Shown piece by piece: positions 1 to 9,068 of a DNA stretch of 64,000 bases. Made by a program: the position numbers and the translations under genes. The DNA comes from Candidatus Tectimicrobiota bacterium (GTDB lineage: Bacteria > JACPUC01). Under the pieces are notes generated by a model that saw only the letters and a program-made list of their open reading frames with translations, was not told where the DNA came from and did no database searches. The stretch is taken from contig JACPUC010000006.1 in the NCBI GenBank assembly GCA_016192455.1, forward strand, positions 62,001-126,000, written 5' to 3'. How positions within the stretch are numbered: position 1 is the first letter of the stretch; every line of letters begins with the position of its first letter.

Positions 1-442
1 GCAAGGTGAACAGGCAGAGGAAGAGCTGCAGGACGTTGCGCGGCGTCTTGCCCGCGATGTTGCCCGCCACCGCGCCGATGGTCGGGTCCTCCCCGAAGGC
101 CGCGGCGAGTCGTTCGATCCAATCCGGCGCCGGCTCGCAGTCGGCGTCCGTCATGCAGACGAGGTCGCCGGCCGCGGCCTCGACCCCGCGGTTGCGGGCC
201 GCCGCGGCGCCGCGAAACGGCTCCTGCAAGAGCTTCACGCCGGCGACCGCCTGCTCGTCGATGAAGCGCTCGATGCAGGCCACCGTCTCATCCGTCGAGT
301 TGTTGTCGACGATGAGGACCTCGACGGGAGGCTGCGTCTGGCGCCGCAGCGCCTCCAGGCAGCCGCGGATCGTCGCGGCGCCGTTGTAAACCGGCACGAC
401 GACGGAGACGCGCCGCGGCGAGGCCGGGCTTGCTACCCGCAT
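1..442 (-). CDS. Family 2 glycosyltransferase, N-terminal part (cut by window edge)
   Basis: The frame opens with ATG at 442 and is still open at base 1, giving 147 residues of the N-terminal GT-A domain. The nucleotide-sugar binding strand VSVVVPVYNG is at residues 12-21, VLIVDNNSTD at 42-51, and the metal-binding DAD triad at 99-101, followed by a basic and then hydrophobic stretch. These are the hallmarks of inverting GT2 enzymes that build polysaccharide, lipopolysaccharide or glycoprotein glycans at the cytoplasmic face of the membrane. The donor and acceptor cannot be read from the fragment. It diverges from a GT4 gene at 751, so the two probably belong to one surface-glycan locus extending left of the window. 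Confidence 0.85.
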   Translation of the reverse strand, partial: MRVASPASPRRVSVVVPVYNGAATIRGCLEALRRQTQPPVEVLIVDNNSTDETVACIERFIDEQAVAGVKLLQEPFRGAAAARNRGVEAAAGDLVCMTDADCEPAPDWIERLAAAFGEDPTIGAVAGNIAGKTPRNVLQLFLCLFTL

Positions 443-750
443 GTCGGTGCTCCAGGACGGAGGACGCCCGCGGCGAGGCCGGCATGCGCCTCCCCACCAC
501 ATAGTGTATGCTGGGGAGCCTACGGGAGCAAAGCGGCGCAGGGGAACCACCCGCGCCGCCTCGGCCTCCGCGCGCCGTCGCCGCAATCGTCCACCTTCGC
601 GGCGCGCCGTCGCCGGTGCGGGAGCTGAACCCAGGCGCCCGGACGCGGCGGGGGCGTCAGGGCGGCGGCATCTCCTTCCAGGCCGGGAGGGCTCGGAAGG
701 GTGTCGGCGCGTCGGTCCCCTCTCGACACTCCTGCCGGCGGATCGTCCCC
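443..750. other. Intergenic spacer between divergent glycosyltransferases
   Basis: About 300 bases separate the two divergent starts. Several long frames cross it, but they are compositionally extreme (Arg/Pro/Ala-rich) and out of register with either gene, so I treat it as the shared upstream region. No convincing sigma-70 hexamers were seen. Confidence 0.5.
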
Positions 751-1875
751 ATGGCCACGATCACCATCGACGCCTTACCCCTGCTTGCCGAAGGCGGCAT
801 CAGCAACTACGTCCGCCCGTTCACGCACGCCCTCCTGGAGCAGAACGAGAGCCACGCCATCCGCTTGCTCTTCCGCCTCGGCCGGCGGCGACAGCGCCGC
901 GAGCGCTACGCGGCCTACCGCCGCCGGCGCCCCGCGACCTCCGAACGCGATCTCCTCGTGTCGCTGCCGGACCGCCTCGTGCGGCTCCTTTGGTGCTCCC
1001 CCTGGAGCCTGCCGCCGCCATGCGGAGCCGGTCGGTCCGAGTACTTCCTCGCCACCACGGAATTGCTGCCCCGCTGGCGGCGGGTGCGGAAGGTGCAGAT
1101 CGTGTACGACCTCAACCCGCTGCGCCTGCCGCAGTTCTTCCGCCTTGACCATGCCGCCTTCCGGCGCGCCCGCGAGCGCCAGGCGGCGGCCTGCGAGCTG
1201 ATCATCGCCATTTCCCGCTCAACGCAGCAGGACGTCATCGAGCTCCTGCGGGTGCCGGAGGAGAAGACCCTCCTCCTCTACCCGGGCCCGCCGCAGCTTG
1301 CCGGGCCGGCACCGGAAGCCGAGCTCGCGGTACAGCCGGAGCGGCCCTATATCCTCTACATCGGCGCCCTGGCCCTGAACAAGAATGTGGACGGCCTGCT
1401 GCGCATCTTTGCGCGCTGCGTGCACGAGCATGGGCTCGACTACCATCTCTACCTCACCGGCAAGGATTTCCTCGGCGAGGAGTTCCGCGATCGGCTGCTG
1501 GGGGAGCTGCGCCTGGGCGGGCGCGTCCACTTCCTGTCGTGGATTCCCGAGGCGCACCTGGTGCGCTACTTGCTCGAGGCCCGCATGCTCTGGCTCTTCT
1601 CCTGGTACGAGGGCTTTGGGCTGCCGGTCCTCGAGGCGGCCTGTCGCGGCACTCCCGTGCTCTGCAGCAACCGCGGCTCGCTGCCGGAGATTCTCGCGGC
1701 GCCGGAGCAGCTCATCGATCCCGACCAGGAAGAGGAGGCCGCGGCGTATGCGGCGCGCGTCTGCCGCGACGACGCCCTCCTCGCCGCCTGGGCGCGGCGC
1801 GCCAGGGAGCGCGCCCGCTGCTTCTCCTGGGAGCGCTCGGCCGCCGCGCTGCTGGCCTGGTTCAACGCGCACTAA
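751..1875 (+). CDS. Family 4 (GT-B) glycosyltransferase
   Basis: A 374-residue GT-B fold enzyme. The N-terminal Rossmann half opens with ITIDALPLLAEGGISNYV, where the glycine-rich loop meets the acceptor. The C-terminal half starts near residue 195 with YILYIGALALNKNVDGLLR, and the donor-phosphate motif EGFGLPVLEA is around residue 288, providing the EX7E glutamates of retaining GT4 enzymes. It probably transfers a sugar from a nucleotide or lipid donor during surface polysaccharide assembly. The frame is open from 508, but residues encoded before 751 are low-complexity Arg/Pro/Gly and family similarity begins exactly at the 751 ATG, which I chose although its ribosome site is weak. The exact sugar is unknown. 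Confidence 0.85.
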   Translation: MATITIDALPLLAEGGISNYVRPFTHALLEQNESHAIRLLFRLGRRRQRRERYAAYRRRRPATSERDLLVSLPDRLVRLLWCSPWSLPPPCGAGRSEYFLATTELLPRWRRVRKVQIVYDLNPLRLPQFFRLDHAAFRRARERQAAACELIIAISRSTQQDVIELLRVPEEKTLLLYPGPPQLAGPAPEAELAVQPERPYILYIGALALNKNVDGLLRIFARCVHEHGLDYHLYLTGKDFLGEEFRDRLLGELRLGGRVHFLSWIPEAHLVRYLLEARMLWLFSWYEGFGLPVLEAACRGTPVLCSNRGSLPEILAAPEQLIDPDQEEEAAAYAARVCRDDALLAAWARRARERARCFSWERSAAALLAWFNAH

Positions 1876-3233
1876 GGCGACGCCGGAGGCGATGCGGGCC
1901 GCGTTCCGCCAGGTCTCCTCTTGCGTGGGTCCGGCGTGACGGCAAGCGTGGAATGTGCGGTCCCGGCCCGTGACGAGGGAAGGTTGCGGAGCCTGCTTGA
2001 TCCTTTGGGAATGGGTCCAGTCACCACTCGACTTTAGCCGAGAAGCCTCGACAGGGCAAGGAGATCCACAAGTATCCCCTTGAATTACAAAGGGAAAAGG
2101 GAGTGCGACGCGGCGCCGAGCCTTCGCTGAAGGGAGACGGAGGGAGACGGAGAGAGCCGCGGGGGCGGAACAACTGGCGCAATCCTGCCCTTCCGAGGAG
2201 GGAGCGACGGGGGGGGCGGTCGGCATCGAAGCGCACGGTTCCCCGCCGCAGGTTTTGACCTGCAAAGGGGCGAGCGCTTTCTTCTCCAATCCGCGCCTCG
2301 CCGTCCGTCCGCCGGGCGACAACCTGGGTGGTGCGCCAGGCGCTGCCGGCTTTCATGGAGCCTTACAACCGCCACTGGCTCATCGATCCCCATGGCTGCC
2401 GCACCCGGACCTGGTGCGCGCAGCAGCTCGCCCTATCTGGAGGGGGAGGCGTGACGTTGCACCGCTTCCTCTGACCCACCAGAAACCGGGGCGGTGCGGG
2501 GGAAGAGCCCCGCCCCTTCACCCCTTGAATTTCCTGCGCTGGTTGCCTACACTCATCGCCTGTTACTCAACCCCGGAATTGGCCGCAATCCAGCCAGAGC
2601 GCCTCTGGCTCGCCCGGCAGGGTAGTTCTGTGTCCCTTGTCTCAAGATCCAAGCAGTTCGTCGGTCTAGTCACGGTACTGTTCTGCGTGGACATCCTGCT
2701 GCACTTCGTGGTCTGCCCTCTGCCCGTGCCGTCAAAGGCGTCTCCCTGGCAGGAGACGGTTCTTAGCCAGCCGGCGCCCACTTCCGCCGGCTTCGACCGT
2801 GTTGCCGAGGAGTTCTGTTCCCCAAGCGACTCCAATACCCTTCTCCCTTGGCGCGAGCCGGGCAGCGTCTGCGTCGAGGTCTCCTTCACCCCCATCCTCC
2901 TCTCGGCCGTCTCCCGGACGGAGATTCCACCCCCCGAAGCGTAACCCCTCCACTACCCCCGTGTGATCGAGACGTTACCGCAGCCGCTTCCTGATGGTTC
3001 AGGAAGGTCCGTCGGCAGCAGGATCGTTGCGCCCGGAAGCCGGCTGCCAGCGGCGCGGAGAGCGCCTCGACCACACGAGCCCGAAACCTGATCCGCCGCG
3101 TCCGAGACCGCCCAGCGTCAAGGGGCCGGTCTGCGCAGGGAGGGCGTGACGCCGCTCACGCGACTGCCGGCGGATCACCGAGCTTTGCATCTCAGGGCCC
3201 CCCGAGGGCCAACTTGGTGGGAGTAACGCAGCC
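1876..3233. other. Gene-poor region with a transposase scrap
   Basis: About 1.36 kb without an intact gene. It holds the transposase fragment listed at 2331-2474, a GC-rich inverted segment around 2487-2520 (ggggcggtgcgg and its near complement ccccgcccctt), and a stretch at 2560-2950 with no recognisable protein in any frame. The open frame on the plus strand across 2255-2944 is only partly the transposase tail and looks like chance coding. The last 50 bases contain the ribosome site (GGGAG) of the gene at 3234. Confidence 0.5.
2331..2474 (+). pseudogene. Integrase-core transposase, C-terminal remnant
   Basis: The frame reads MEPYNRHWLIDPHGCRTRT, closely resembling the end of rve-domain transposases of the IS3/IS481 kind, where a tyrosine-asparagine-x-x-tryptophan motif (YNxHWLIE-HG-RTP) closes the catalytic core. 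Upstream the sequence loses similarity and the DDE residues are absent; downstream the reading changes to unrelated residues before a stop at 2472. It is a dead end of an insertion sequence. I saw no terminal inverted repeats or target duplication, so the boundaries are approximate. Confidence 0.6.
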
Positions 3234-4742
3234 ATGCCGAAGTATCAGACTCAAGGCAATCCTCTCCGTCGCTGCGGAGCCACACTTGTAATGCTGTTCC
3301 TTGCCGTCGCGGCGGTAGGATGGTTCACCACCCCGGCCATGGCCATCCCGGCTTGGGCCAGGAAACACAATCTGCAATGCAGCACTTGCCATACACGCCC
3401 GCCGCGTCTCAACCGTTTTGGCGAGCAGTTCCACGAGATGAATTTCATGATTCCCAACACCAGCGAGGAGAAGCGGCCGGAGAGGCAGCAGCTCGGCCCC
3501 GTCAGCCTCGAGCAGCAACTGGGCAACCACCTGGCCTTCCGCGTGCTGGGCAACCTGGCGCAGGGGTTCGAGTTCAAGGGCCGTTCAGGCCGCTCGGAGA
3601 TCTCCTTCCCCAATGAGCTGGAGATCTTCATTGCCGCTAACCCGACGGACGACATCGCCGTCTTTGTCGAACTGGAGAACGAGTTGAAGGAGCTGGAGTT
3701 CAACGCCGGAGAGTTCGAGCTGGAGCAGCACTTCGGCCTTGGCCACGAGGCGTTCCTGATGATCAACTTGGCGAAACCCCTGCGCCGCCTCGGCCTGCCG
3801 ACGATGGTGCATGGCGCCGAGGCGGGGGGGATGGTGCACTCCTCCATCCTGGGGCACGGGCCGATGCTGATGATCGGCCTGGTCGATCCCTCGACGAACT
3901 TCTCCTTTCCCACGGCGCGGCAGGTGATGACCAGCCTCCCCGCCGACGTTGAGAACGAGGAGCTGTTGCGCCTGCCCATCACGCCCTACGCCTTCGGCGG
4001 CAAGTTCTTCGGCCTCTACAAAGCCAATGAAAACGATCCGCTCCTCGCCACCACGCCGACCCTCTACAACACGGCCGGCGCGCTCGGCGCCGACTTCCAT
4101 GGACGCCTCTTCGGCAACCTCTTGCTCTACCAGTTCGGCGTCATGAACGGCGCCAACGAACGCAGCAGCGACGCCAACGAGAAAAAGGATTACTACGCCG
4201 GGCTGCGGCTCGATCTCGGCGAGTCCAACTTCGCGCGCTTCAACATCTCCGGGTTTGCTTACTGGGGCAACGACACGGCCAGGGCGCCGCGCGCCTCGGA
4301 CCCCAGCCGCCCCGGCAGGCTGATCGACTGGCGGCGCTACGGCCTCGGCGCCAATCTGACGTGGCGCTGGCTCGACCTCTACGGCGCCTACGTCTGGGAT
4401 AAGATCAATGATGAAGACCTGCCGGTCTTGCTGCGGCCGCACTTCGACAACACGGCCAGCGGCCTGACCCTGGAAGCAGACTTCCTGCTCTCCAACAAGT
4501 GGCTGGCCTCCCTCAGATACGATAGCCTGGACGGCGGAGGGCTGATGGAGTCATCCGGCGCCACCGGCGTGCCCGGCGGCCTGCGCGCCAACGGCGCCAT
4601 GCTCGGCGCCCAGGCCCGCTACTACATGCGGCAGAACGTCTCCCTCTACCTGCGTTACCAGTACAACCTCGAGCAAGACGAGGAGAGCCCGCTCACAAGT
4701 TGGGTCCACGGCGCCATGCTCGGCATCGACCTCGACTTCTAA
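3234..4742 (+). CDS. Secreted mono-haem c-type protein with a beta-barrel-like body
   Basis: A 502-residue exported protein. A signal peptide (basic start, hydrophobic 16-30, cut after AMA at 37) is followed at once by CSTCH (Cys49, Cys52, His53), a single covalent haem c site. The rest alternates polar and aromatic residues in strand-like repeats and ends in an aromatic-rich segment with C-terminal phenylalanine, as outer-membrane barrels do. Proteins of this layout (haem plug followed by a porin-like barrel) occur in NC10, Nitrospirae and deltaproteobacterial genomes, with no established substrate. It has a GGGAG ribosome site and lies 20 bases before the tri-haem cytochrome gene, so the two are probably co-transcribed as an electron-transfer pair at the outer membrane. 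The barrel is inferred from residue pattern only. Confidence 0.75.
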   Translation: MPKYQTQGNPLRRCGATLVMLFLAVAAVGWFTTPAMAIPAWARKHNLQCSTCHTRPPRLNRFGEQFHEMNFMIPNTSEEKRPERQQLGPVSLEQQLGNHLAFRVLGNLAQGFEFKGRSGRSEISFPNELEIFIAANPTDDIAVFVELENELKELEFNAGEFELEQHFGLGHEAFLMINLAKPLRRLGLPTMVHGAEAGGMVHSSILGHGPMLMIGLVDPSTNFSFPTARQVMTSLPADVENEELLRLPITPYAFGGKFFGLYKANENDPLLATTPTLYNTAGALGADFHGRLFGNLLLYQFGVMNGANERSSDANEKKDYYAGLRLDLGESNFARFNISGFAYWGNDTARAPRASDPSRPGRLIDWRRYGLGANLTWRWLDLYGAYVWDKINDEDLPVLLRPHFDNTASGLTLEADFLLSNKWLASLRYDSLDGGGLMESSGATGVPGGLRANGAMLGAQARYYMRQNVSLYLRYQYNLEQDEESPLTSWVHGAMLGIDLDF

Positions 4743-4762
4743 GACTTCCAAGGAGACTCAAC

Positions 4763-6130
4763 ATGCCCCGGTTTCAGATGCCTTTGAATAGATGGCTCGG
4801 CCTGCTTGCCGCGCTTTTCCTCATCAGCGCGGGCACACCCCCGCTACGCGCCGACACTCCTGCCGAGCGCCGTCCCCACGGCCACGAACAGCCGGCGATG
4901 ATGCAGCAACCCGCGGCGCACGAGGAGAAGGACAAGGCCCCTCATGGGGAGGAGGGGGAGAAGGGCCACAAGGAGGAAGCGGCGCCGCCCGCGGTCAGGG
5001 AGGGTGAGCAGAAGCGCGACGCCCACGGGGAGGACGGGCACGCCAAGGAGTCGCGGGGTCTCGAGCACCTGCATTTTCCCGTGCCGCCGCCGTACCGCAA
5101 GGTGCAGCCGCCCGACAGCCTTTGGACTGATCCCCAGGTGTTGGCGCGCGGCGAGAAGACCTACACCCAGTTCTGCGCCGTCTGTCACGGTGTGAAGGGG
5201 GATGGCCGGACCCCCGCCGCGGCCGCCCTGGCCCTGCCGCCGGCCGACCTCACCCAGAGCCGCGAGATCGCCGAGATGCCGCCCGACTTCTGGTTCTGGA
5301 GAGTCAGCGAAGGCAATACGCCGGGCCCGTACAAGGCGTTCAACTCCGCCATGCCGCCGTGGAAGAGCATCCTCGGCGAAGAGGATCGCTGGGCCGTCAT
5401 CGCCTACATGCATCTCTTCTCGGGACACCGAGGTCCCCACACCCTGCGGCAGCATCCGGGAGCCACCCAGGCGGAGAACCACGGCTCGATGCTATACAAC
5501 ATGGCCTGCACCTGGTGCCATGGCAAGGCGGGCAAGGGGGACGGCCCGGCGGCGTTCTTCGTCGGCGCCTACTCCGCGCCGCGCCCGCGCGACTTCACGC
5601 GCGGCGAGTTCAAGTTCCGTTCTACTCCCAGTGGCGAGCCGCCGACCGACGACGACCTCTACCGCACGATCACGCGGGGCATCCCCGGCTACATGCCGTC
5701 CTTCGCCACGATCAGCGACCTGGAGCGCTGGATGCTCACCCTGTACATCAAGCGCTTCATGCCGGCTCCGGGGCCGGAGGCCGTGCAGCCGATCAAAGTC
5801 CTTGCGCCTCTCGCCATGACGGAGGAGAGCGTCAAGAAGGGCTTGCTCCTCTACCAGCAGGCGGAGTGCTGGACCTGCCACGGCTTCCTCGGGGAGGGAG
5901 ACGGACCGAGCGCCGCAACGCTGAAGGATGCCGACGGCCTGCCGATCACCGCCGCCAAGTTGAGCCGCCCCTCAACCTTTAAGAACGGCAGGTTGCCGGA
6001 GGATATCTACCGCACGCTGATGACGGGGCTGTCGGGCACGCCGATGCCAAGCTACGCCGATGCCTTCGAAGGCCAGCAGGAGGATGTCTGGCACCTCGTC
6101 AACTACGTGCGGTGGCTCTCCACGGAGTAA
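4763..6130 (+). CDS. Tri-haem periplasmic cytochrome c
   Basis: A 455-residue protein with a signal peptide (hydrophobic 11-24) and a low-complexity linker rich in His, Glu and Lys (about 35-100) that could bind metal. Three class I cytochrome c domains follow: CAVCH at 138-142, CTWCH near 249 and CWTCH near 369, each followed by Gly and a downstream methionine region (for example AMPPW or GTPMPSY) fitting axial ligation. Multi-domain cytochromes of this kind shuttle electrons in the periplasm. Start at 4763 is set by AGGAG 8 bases upstream; the upstream gene stops 20 bases earlier. The pairing with the haem-barrel protein suggests a periplasm to outer-membrane relay. Confidence 0.85.
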   Translation: MPRFQMPLNRWLGLLAALFLISAGTPPLRADTPAERRPHGHEQPAMMQQPAAHEEKDKAPHGEEGEKGHKEEAAPPAVREGEQKRDAHGEDGHAKESRGLEHLHFPVPPPYRKVQPPDSLWTDPQVLARGEKTYTQFCAVCHGVKGDGRTPAAAALALPPADLTQSREIAEMPPDFWFWRVSEGNTPGPYKAFNSAMPPWKSILGEEDRWAVIAYMHLFSGHRGPHTLRQHPGATQAENHGSMLYNMACTWCHGKAGKGDGPAAFFVGAYSAPRPRDFTRGEFKFRSTPSGEPPTDDDLYRTITRGIPGYMPSFATISDLERWMLTLYIKRFMPAPGPEAVQPIKVLAPLAMTEESVKKGLLLYQQAECWTCHGFLGEGDGPSAATLKDADGLPITAAKLSRPSTFKNGRLPEDIYRTLMTGLSGTPMPSYADAFEGQQEDVWHLVNYVRWLSTE

Positions 6131-6390
6131 CGAAGTATGGGAGGGGGCGGGACCGCTTTCCGCACGGCGTGCAGCACCGTCGTGAGGCGCACCGCGCGGG
6201 GCGGCGGTCCTGCCGCCGTGGCGAGGGTGGGGCTGGAGGCACAGGATGACGCCGCGGGGTCGTGCCGCGTCTGCCGGCGGGCGGTACCGCCTGTGGTCGC
6301 TCCCCTTTCGCAGGCCGGCGGCACGCGCCAGAGGAGAAGAGTGGTTTGCAACGTCCCTGTCAAGGTCAAGGGCGAGGGAGCGACATCACG

Positions 6391-6555
6391 CTATGCCAGT
6401 CGCCTGCGGAAGACGCCAAGGCCGAGCGCGAAGACGCCGAGGCCGAGGGCCGCCATGGTCACGGTCTGCCGCCAGAGCACCTCGAGGCCGACGCCCTTTA
6501 GGAAGACGCCGAGGCCGATTTCCAGGTAGTAGCGCAGCGGGCTCAGAAGGGAGAC
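6391..6555 (-). pseudogene. ABC-2 type permease, C-terminal remnant
   Basis: The minus-strand frame reads LSPLRYYLEIGLGVFLKGVG and then a last transmembrane helix ending FRRRLA and a stop. This matches the end of ABC-2 permeases of the YhhJ/YadH type, where the NPLRYFLEI-FLKG motif precedes the final helix. Everything upstream of about 6555 is missing: the frame continues as unrelated sequence. The natural partner, a HlyD-type adaptor, also survives only as a fragment on the same strand at 9222-9656, so this is probably the far end of one disrupted adaptor-ATPase-permease operon. Confidence 0.75.
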
Positions 6556-6673
6556 AGCCTGGTTTCTTCTGCGGCGGTTGGAGGAAGTGGCAGCCAAAGG
6601 ATGCACCCCATCTCTCCATTTCACCTTCTCCCTCCAGGCTCAGCAGAAGATCTCCCTCAGAAAACAGGGCGCC

Positions 6674-6768
6674 GTGGGAGTTCGGGTTGCCAATTCGGCA
6701 CCAAGAAATTCTTGTAAGTTATTGTAATTAAAAGAGACATGTGAGTTTTTCGGCGTGGGAGTTCGGGT
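6674..6768 (+). repeat. Pair of 14-bp direct repeats at an island edge
   Basis: The 14-mer gtgggagttcgggt occurs at 6674-6687 and again at 6755-6768, separated by an AT-rich stretch containing ttattgtaattaaaag. The pair lies just inside the permease breakpoint and just before the ISL3-type transposase remnant, so the repeats may be relics of an insertion-sequence end or a recombination junction. No longer flanking duplication was seen. Confidence 0.55.
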
Positions 6769-6796
6769 CGAAATCGGTTTGGCTTGAGTTCTGCGG

Positions 6797-6987
6797 ATCA
6801 CCCGCCTCGCTACCTACCGCTGGGGCATCCTGAACTTCTACGATGTCAGCGTCTCACCGGGCCGTTGGAAGCCGTCAACAACAAGATCAAGCTCCTCCAG
6901 CGCATGGCCTTCGACTTCCGCGATCACGAGTTCTTCAAGCTCCGCATCATGGGCTTCCATGAAGCGAAGTACACTTTAACCGGATGA
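6797..6987 (+). pseudogene. ISL3-family transposase, C-terminal remnant with a frameshift
   Basis: The second half (from 6856) reads TGPLEAVNNKIKLLQRMAFD followed by FRDHEFFKLRIMGFHEAKY and a stop. This is the conserved C-terminus of ISL3/IS204/IS1165-type DDE transposases, where the catalytic glutamate sits in GPLE-xxNNKIK. The preceding segment YRWGILNFYDVSVS is in another frame, so one base has been lost near 6855. The N-terminal zinc finger, helix-turn-helix and both catalytic aspartates are gone. It marks past insertion-sequence activity inside the broken efflux operon. Confidence 0.85.
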
Positions 6988-7928
6988 GCCCTTAAAAGCG
7001 TCCCATCGACAGAATTGCCTCACGCCTGCCCGTCTAGCCGTCGCCGGCGCCAACCGCACCGCGGCAAGTAGGAGCTACTTGTCGTCCGTGACTCCGAAGA
7101 GGAAGGCTCGCACTTCATCGCGGGCTTCGGCAGCGTCGGTAGCCGTGCGGCCCTCACGTAGGGGCCACCGGTGCTTGGGCAGCTGGCAACGGGTAGCAGC
7201 AAGCTCTCCCGTCGCAAAAGCAGAGAGACAGACGTAACGGGAGCACCTGGGGAAGTTCAAGATTCGGCAGGTCATGAAGTTTCAGTCAGGAAAAGTCTCC
7301 TCGAGGAAAGCAGCAGCAGGAGAGTTGCGGGGAGGGGGGAAGGTGTTGACGGGGGATGACAGGGACCAGGAGAGTAGCTGTACTCCCCACAACCTGATCC
7401 GCAAAAGACCAAACATGAGTCAACGATAGACGTGACCCCTTTATGTTCAGGCGGCGTAAGCCCCGCCTCTACGAGGCGAATCGCCTGGTGCGCTCCCGCA
7501 TGCCCGCGATGTGGCGGGAGTCGCTGGGAGACGCCCGGCGCCCCGATTTCGATTGACGCTTAGCAAAAAACATGCCGTGCCGCAGGAATGGAAACGATTA
7601 CGTACGGCCATTCCCTCCCCTCAGCCAGCAGATTTAGGGCTTGACATGATTGGGGCAGGTATTATAGTATTGACGATAGTTACAGCACATTCTGTGTTTT
7701 CAGCCGCTTTCAGCTCACGGTCTGCAGCGATGTGGCGCGCAGGCAGCCTCAAGTGCCCCGTGCGGCGCCCACGATGAAACCCATGGTAGGGCGTCACGCA
7801 TCATCGAGACCGGGGTCAGTTCATCTCCCGCCGGTATTCGGGCGGGGGATTCGTCTCGAAGTCTCAAGTGTGCGGAGCTAGTGGTGCCAATCGGCTTCCC
7901 TATTAGCTTTGCGAAGGAGATAAGTGTT
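6988..7928. other. Non-coding part of an accessory island
   Basis: About 940 bases without a recognisable gene. It has lower GC than the flanks in patches, an inverted repeat ctcccgc / gcgggag at about 7493-7520, and a good sigma-70-like promoter at 7641-7668. The final stretch carries the ribosome site AAGGAGA (7913-7919) for the gene at 7929. Open frames here (for instance 7511-7777) show no family-like features. Confidence 0.5.
7641..7668 (+). promoter_or_regulatory. Candidate sigma-70 promoter
   Basis: TTGACA at 7641-7646 and TATAGT at 7663-7668, with a 16-base spacer. It faces the secreted-protein gene at 7929, leaving a leader of about 250 bases, which is long; a small transcript ending before the gene is an alternative. 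Confidence 0.45.
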
Positions 7929-8945
7929 ATGAGAACAATTCGGCAACCCCTAGTGGCTCTCGCGATACTGTGTGCGCTCGTGATTGCTGCTCCGGCAGAG
8001 GCTATTGTGATCGACTCCTTCGATGCGGGGCCTCAAACTATAGGCCCAATAAACGCCTTTTCCTCACCAAACCCGAGAACTAATCTCTATGTAGGCCCCG
8101 GCCCCATTGGCAACCGACGTGAGTTTAGGGCAGGGGAGGGTCACCCTACCAATGGGACGACGTTCACCATTACGGGGACTCCACCAGGCGAAAACAGCAT
8201 TGCATGGACTGGGCCCTTTGGGGCAACAGCGCAGTGGCTCAGATACGGCACGCGTATTGTAACCGCTGCTCCCCAACAATTGAACGTGGATTTCTCTGGG
8301 GAGACGGCAATTGAACTGGATTTTCTCAATCTCGCGGGTGGTGTTCCTAATCCAGGTCCCAGTGATACCACTTGGTTTGTTCAAGTATGGCTCACTACGA
8401 AGGCTGGAACGGTTGACGAAGACACTTGGTCAGCGTTTGACGCACGTGTTCCATTCATCGGGGGGCCAATCACGGTCTCACTACCGTTAGCTGACTTCCG
8501 GAATGGTTCAAGCATCGCACCGACAGCAGCGGACCTTGCTGACGTTGACGGAATCGAGGTCTTTCAGGGGAATAATGGCAATTTTCAAGCCGGGGCTCCG
8601 GATAGGCACGTAGTTCTGGGCGAAGTGAGGACCGCCGGTAACCCCGATGAGGATAATGACGGGGTCGTTGACACAGAGGACCTCTGTCCGGGTACGATGA
8701 TCCCAGAAGCAACGGTTCCCTCGAGGAGACTTGGCACGAACCGCTGGGCGTTGGTTGATGCGGACGGCGTGTTCGATACCACGCAGCCCAAGGGTAGGGG
8801 CCCGCAAAAGAGTTTCACCATCGAAGAGACTGCCGGCTGCTCGTGCGAGCAGATAATTGCGATCGGCGAGCTCGGTGAAGGTCATACGAAATTCGGCTGC
8901 AGCATCAGCGTGATGGAAGAATTTGTGGACGCCGTCGCGCCGTAG
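7929..8945 (+). CDS. Secreted protein with a thrombospondin type 3-like calcium motif
   Basis: A 338-residue exported protein of unknown role. A signal peptide (hydrophobic core at 8-20, cut after AEA) is followed by about 200 residues of beta-rich sequence resembling jelly-roll or discoidin-like ectodomains. An acidic DEDNDGVVDTEDLCPGT segment near residue 239 matches the calcium-binding DxDxDGxxD loops of thrombospondin type 3 repeats. The C-terminal block with CSCEQII and HTKFGCSIS is one I associate with extracellular proteins of deltaproteobacteria and relatives. The start at 7929 has AAGGAGA ten bases upstream. Base composition is distinctly AT-richer than the neighbours and the gene sits between operon fragments and a transposase remnant, so horizontal acquisition is likely. 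Confidence 0.75.
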   Translation: MRTIRQPLVALAILCALVIAAPAEAIVIDSFDAGPQTIGPINAFSSPNPRTNLYVGPGPIGNRREFRAGEGHPTNGTTFTITGTPPGENSIAWTGPFGATAQWLRYGTRIVTAAPQQLNVDFSGETAIELDFLNLAGGVPNPGPSDTTWFVQVWLTTKAGTVDEDTWSAFDARVPFIGGPITVSLPLADFRNGSSIAPTAADLADVDGIEVFQGNNGNFQAGAPDRHVVLGEVRTAGNPDEDNDGVVDTEDLCPGTMIPEATVPSRRLGTNRWALVDADGVFDTTQPKGRGPQKSFTIEETAGCSCEQIIAIGELGEGHTKFGCSISVMEEFVDAVAP

Positions 8946-8975
8946 CTGAAGAAGCTACGCTCCAAATCAATTCGC

Positions 8976-9011
8976 AAGGAGGCGGCGGTCGCCCCCGTTG
9001 CCTCCTTTCTG
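8976..9011 (+). terminator. Hairpin downstream of the secreted-protein gene
   Basis: An 8-bp perfect stem, aaggaggc (8976-8983) and gcctcctt (9000-9007), closes a GC-rich loop and is followed by a short T-containing run. It lies 30 bases after the stop at 8945. The T tract is weak, so termination may be partial. A second small hairpin (gtagct / agctac) overlaps the stop. Confidence 0.5.
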
Positions 9012-9068
9012 CCTGGAAAAAAGAATCTCTAAGTAGTTGATTTCACGACCTTGCAGGTTTGCCGCCGT

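Noticed and set aside
2255-2944. Plus-strand frame of 229 residues
   Set aside because: Start to end it shows no known fold; the transposase tail that overlaps it is in a different frame. Composition is patchy and no ribosome site precedes it.
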